Source: Gemmatimonadota bacterium
Lineage (GTDB): Bacteria; Gemmatimonadota; Gemmatimonadetes; Gemmatimonadales; GWC2-71-9
DNA: 7,117 bases
Reading direction: 5' to 3'
Assembly: GCA_025360265.1 (NCBI GenBank)
Contig: JANYCP010000295.1
Coordinates: 1-7,117 of the forward strand
Position 1 is the first letter of the stretch; each line of letters starts with the position of its first letter. The notes under the pieces are model-generated. The model did no database searches. It was given only the letters and a program-made list of their open reading frames with translations, and was not told the DNA's origin. Shown one piece after another: positions 4,859-7,117 of the stretch. The position numbers and the translations under genes are program-made.

Positions 4859-6601
4859 TCAAATGAACCAGACGGCCACGCCGATCAGTGCGTACAGCGC
4901 GATAAGCTGGAGTCCTTCAAGCCAGTGAGATTCGCCGTCAAGCGTCACGATCGCCGACACGACGGTCGCGATGCCGAGGGCGACCACCTGAAACGTCGGG
5001 AAGACGAGGTTCATCTCGCGACCGAGCAGGAAGCCGACCAGCACGAGCAATGGTGCCACCAGGAGTGCGACCTGGGTGCTCGATCCCACGGCAATCTGCA
5101 CCGCCAGTTCGATCTTCCCCCGCCGTGCGGCGACGATCGCCGACGCGTGTTCCGCGGCATTTCCCACGATCGGAATGACGATGAGTCCGAGGAAAATCTG
5201 CGAGAGATGGAACGACTGGGTCACCGGAACAATCGTGCCCACCAGCCACTCTGACTCGAACGCAACGATCACCGTGGCCACGGCCAGGGCGCCGATCGCT
5301 CCGAACAGCGGCCACGGCTTGCCGCCGAGCGCTTCTTCATCGCCGCCGGCGAAGAGACGCTTGTGAGTGTGCAGCGTGAAAAGCAGCGACGCCACATAGG
5401 TAAGCGCGAGGATTCCCGCGACAATCTGCGAGAGCTCCGTCACGTGATGTTCCCCGGTCGTGGTGCCGAGCAGCGACGGCAGGATCAAGCCGGCCACCGC
5501 GAGCGCCAGCATCGCCGCGCTCATGCCCGCGGCCGTCTTGCTGAATCGAAGCGTGGGTTGCTTCAAGCCGCCGGCGAACAAGGCAAGTCCAAGGATGAGC
5601 AGGAGGTTGCTCAGGATCGAACCGGTCAGTGACGCCTTAACCAGTTCGATGTATCCGGCCTTCAGCGCGACGATCGCGACGATGACTTCGGTGGCGTTGC
5701 CGAAGGTGGCATTGAGGAGCGCGCCCAGCATTGGGCCGGTGCGGACCGCGACATGATCCGTCGCATTCGAGATGAGCGCGGCCAGCGGAATGATCGATAC
5801 GCATGCCGCAAGGAACAGCTGCGATGGGTCACCGTGCGAATACCACAACCATGCTGAGACCGGAATGGCGACATAGAGGAGCCAGATCCATGACCAGCGC
5901 CGACGCCGCTGCTGCTTGGGCATCGGTACCGGCTTCGGCGGCAGTGGAAGCCGTGGCCGTTCCGGTGCCCGCGGCTCGGGAATGTCGTCAATCTCCGGGT
6001 CGCGCTTCTGGCGCGGCGATGCGGCCTGCCGTTCGCGGGGTGCCGGTGGTGCCTGGCGCTCACGTCGCGGTTGCGGCGGCGGCCGTTGCTGCTGTGGCTC
6101 CTTCGCCTGCTGTTGTTCCTCGGGCGGCGTTGAAGATTCGCTGCCCGGCACCGCGACCGCTGCATCCCGGCGCGCATGCGAGCTTTGCTTTGGCGCCTTC
6201 GGTCGCACCAGTGTCTTCAGGTTGCTCGGCTTGACGTTCGCTTCCGACAATGCGCGGGCCACCGCACCTCGCGGTTCGCGGATCAGTGCCAGCAGCACGT
6301 CGTCGTTGTTGGGCGTTTCGCGACCGTCGCCCTTGGCCATCTCTTCGGCGACGGTGATCACCCGTTGGGCGTGGGAGGAGAAGCCGCCTTCGTCCGGATT
6401 CGCGCTCCGTGCCGGCGGCCCTGCCCGTGATCCGAGCAGCGTGCGGAACGAATCGGCCGTCAGTCCCGCTGCCGTTGTCGCTTCGTGGGCCGGACCGGCA
6501 CCGTGCATCAACCAGGCGAGGAAGAGATGCTCAGAGCCGACGAATGTTGAGCCGAGCGTGGCGGCCTGTTCCGTGGCCGCGGTGCGAAGAAGATCAGTCA
6601 A
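4859..6601 (-). CDS. Clp N-terminal double-repeat domain fused to a CAX-type Ca2+/H+ antiporter
   Basis: A 580-residue two-part protein. Residues 1-58 and 73-132 match the two Clp_N repeats of ClpA/ClpB/ClpC: AATEQAATLGSTFVGSEHLF, then FSSHAQRVITVAEEMAKGDG with NNDDVLLALI. In Clp ATPases this domain binds adaptors and substrates. No AAA+ module follows. Residues 134-235 are a Gln/Pro/Arg/Glu-rich, probably disordered linker ending in RRRRW. About 11 membrane segments follow, from 236 to 580, with both repeats of the CAX family: GNATE (301-305) in NATFGNATEVIVAIVALKAG and GNAAE (480-484) before HASAIVAARRGKIELAVQIA. An acidic loop, GGDEEALGG (419-427), lies between helices about 6 and 7, as in ChaA/VCX1-type exchangers. 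The family exports Ca2+ (or another cation) against H+. The arginine cluster predicts a cytoplasmic N-terminus. The start is TTG at 6601, overlapping the Trm112-like gene by 8 bp with no clear Shine-Dalgarno; no other upstream start exists in this frame. Confidence 0.9.
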   Translation of the reverse strand: MTDLLRTAATEQAATLGSTFVGSEHLFLAWLMHGAGPAHEATTAAGLTADSFRTLLGSRAGPPARSANPDEGGFSSHAQRVITVAEEMAKGDGRETPNNDDVLLALIREPRGAVARALSEANVKPSNLKTLVRPKAPKQSSHARRDAAVAVPGSESSTPPEEQQQAKEPQQQRPPPQPRRERQAPPAPRERQAASPRQKRDPEIDDIPEPRAPERPRLPLPPKPVPMPKQQRRRRWSWIWLLYVAIPVSAWLWYSHGDPSQLFLAACVSIIPLAALISNATDHVAVRTGPMLGALLNATFGNATEVIVAIVALKAGYIELVKASLTGSILSNLLLILGLALFAGGLKQPTLRFSKTAAGMSAAMLALAVAGLILPSLLGTTTGEHHVTELSQIVAGILALTYVASLLFTLHTHKRLFAGGDEEALGGKPWPLFGAIGALAVATVIVAFESEWLVGTIVPVTQSFHLSQIFLGLIVIPIVGNAAEHASAIVAARRGKIELAVQIAVGSSTQVALLVAPLLVLVGFLLGREMNLVFPTFQVVALGIATVVSAIVTLDGESHWLEGLQLIALYALIGVAVWFI

Positions 6602-6767
6602 GGGGTTTCGCTTCGTCGAGGAGCATGATCGGGATGTCGTCTTCCACCATGTAGCTGAGTCGGCAGGCGTGGCAGACGAGCGATTCGTGTGGTGCGGTTC
6701 GATACTCGAGATCGCCCTTGCACTTGGGGCATACGAGAATCTCGAGAAGTTCTGGCGCGATCGGCAT
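6594..6767 (-). CDS. Trm112-like small zinc-ribbon protein
   Basis: A 57-residue protein starting MPIAPELLEILVCPKCKGDL and ending PIMLLDEAKPLD. It has the bacterial Trm112/UPF0434 (E. coli YcaR-type) layout: LLEIL, Cys13-x2-Cys16, then Cys32-x2-Cys35, then a DDIPIMLLDEA end matching the family's DGIPvLLxxEA. Length is typical (about 60). Eukaryotic and archaeal Trm112 is a partner that stabilises several methyltransferases acting on tRNA, rRNA and release factors; the bacterial role is poorly defined. The four cysteines suggest one zinc site. ATG at 6767-6765 overlaps the era stop by one base (TGATG), with GAGG at 6778-6775 seven bases upstream. Its end overlaps the TTG start of the antiporter fusion by 8 bp, so the three genes are probably one transcript. 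A longer ORF in another frame (6598-6879) is a shadow. Confidence 0.9.
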   Translation of the reverse strand: MPIAPELLEILVCPKCKGDLEYRTAPHESLVCHACRLSYMVEDDIPIMLLDEAKPLD

Positions 6768-7117
6768 CAACCATCCTCATGTTCTGACGCGGGAAATCCG
6801 AACCGGGCGAGCGCCGCGGCATTGCGCCGCCATCGCGGCAGGACCTTGACCCACGTTTCCAGGTAGACCTGCTCACCAAGCAATTCTTCCAGGCGTTTGC
6901 GGGCGTGCACGCCGATTTTCCGGAGCGTGGCGCCGCCTTGTCCGATCACGATCCCCTTTTGCGATTCGCGCTCGACATACAGCGTGGCCCGAATGTATAC
7001 CGGCTTCCGCTCTTCACGGTACTCGTCGACTTCCGCGGCAAACGCGTATGGCAGTTCGTCCTCCAGTGCATCAAACGCCGCTTCGCGCAAGTACTCGGTG
7101 ACGAAGAACTTCATCGG
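6767..7117 (-). CDS. era: GTPase Era, C-terminal KH domain (5' end outside window)
   Basis: Only the C-terminal ~116 codons are present; the frame stays open to the window edge (CCG before ATG AAG), so the Met at 7114 is internal. Era is an essential GTPase that binds the 3' end of 16S rRNA during 30S subunit maturation, cycling between cytoplasm and inner membrane. The visible part is its type II KH domain: FFVTEYLREAAFDALEDELP, then RATLYVERESQKGIVIGQGG with the RNA-binding GxxG loop as GQGG, then IGVHARKRLEELLGEQVYLE and WVKVLPRWRRN. These blocks are highly characteristic. The usual end at about WVKV...W is followed by a short tail (AALARFGFPASEHEDG). The stop TGA (6769-6767) shares its last A with the ATG of the Trm112-like gene. 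The GTPase domain lies upstream, outside the window. Confidence 0.95.
   Translation of the reverse strand, partial: PMKFFVTEYLREAAFDALEDELPYAFAAEVDEYREERKPVYIRATLYVERESQKGIVIGQGGATLRKIGVHARKRLEELLGEQVYLETWVKVLPRWRRNAAALARFGFPASEHEDG
6775..6778 (-). promoter_or_regulatory. Shine-Dalgarno GAGG of the Trm112-like gene
   Basis: GAGG on the minus strand (6778-6775), inside the last codons of era, is 7 nt before ATG 6767. It decides the start of a gene too short to stand out by length and supports translational coupling with era. Confidence 0.6.

Noticed and set aside
5916..6866. 316-codon plus-strand open frame with Gly/Ser/Arg-rich sequence
   Set aside because: It is antisense to the Clp_N-CAX linker, the Trm112-like gene and the end of era, all of which have strong motif support; its composition is a mirror of the proline/glutamine-rich linker.
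6598..6879. 93-codon minus-strand frame overlapping era and the Trm112-like gene
   Set aside because: Arg/Ser-rich product without motifs. The other frames here carry the clear Era KH domain and the four-cysteine Trm112-like protein.
1..7117. Mobile elements, phage genes, CRISPR arrays, tRNA or rRNA
   Set aside because: No transposase or integrase motifs, terminal inverted repeats, regularly spaced repeats or tRNA-like folds were noticed; the genes are ordinary chromosomal functions with uniform composition.

Overview
The window is a compact, GC-rich bacterial chromosome segment in which every supported gene lies on the minus strand, so transcription runs from the high-coordinate end to the low. 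Almost all the DNA is coding. Several neighbours overlap by 1-8 bases, and the only untranslated gaps are 143 bp (3074-3216), 57 bp (4802-4858) and a few bases at 3808-3811. The gene content (era, a Trm112-like protein, a GGDEF protein, an MJ0042-type zinc-ribbon protein, prfB, lysS and a LolC/LolE permease), GTG/TTG starts and GC-rich codons point to an environmental Gram-negative. The style and the prfB-lysS-lolC/E order recall Gemmatimonadota. That assignment is inference from memory of such genomes and no search was made.

In transcription order: (1) the C-terminal KH domain of the GTPase Era (6767-7117, 5' end outside the window); (2) a 57-residue Trm112-like zinc ribbon (6594-6767); (3) a 580-residue protein joining a Clp-type N-terminal double repeat to a CAX-type Ca2+/H+ antiporter (4859-6601); (4) a GGDEF protein with a degenerate receiver-like N-terminus (3812-4801); (5) an MJ0042 zinc-ribbon protein with a long proline-rich linker and a helical C-terminal domain (3217-3807); (6) prfB, release factor 2, encoded in two frames through a programmed +1 frameshift (1969-3073); (7) class II lysyl-tRNA synthetase (425-1972); (8) the N-terminal part of a LolC/LolE-family lipoprotein-release permease (1-428).

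There appear to be two transcription blocks. Era to the zinc-ribbon protein are tightly packed and probably co-transcribed. After the 143-bp gap, which holds two hairpins, prfB-lysS-lolC/E form a second block joined by two 4-bp GTGA stop/start overlaps, suggesting translational coupling. Much of the content serves translation: ribosome assembly (Era), a possible methyltransferase partner (Trm112-like), termination (RF2) and tRNA charging (LysS). Ion transport, c-di-GMP-type signalling and envelope lipoprotein sorting are interleaved.

The two points that deserve most attention are the Clp_N-CAX antiporter fusion, an unexpected pairing of a proteostasis adaptor-binding domain with an ion exchanger, and the prfB frameshift. 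The frameshift keeps the CTT TGA C slip site but seems to lack a strong upstream Shine-Dalgarno stimulator, and the gene would be mis-started by 53 residues if read as one continuous ORF. No tRNA, rRNA, CRISPR array, insertion sequence or prophage was seen.
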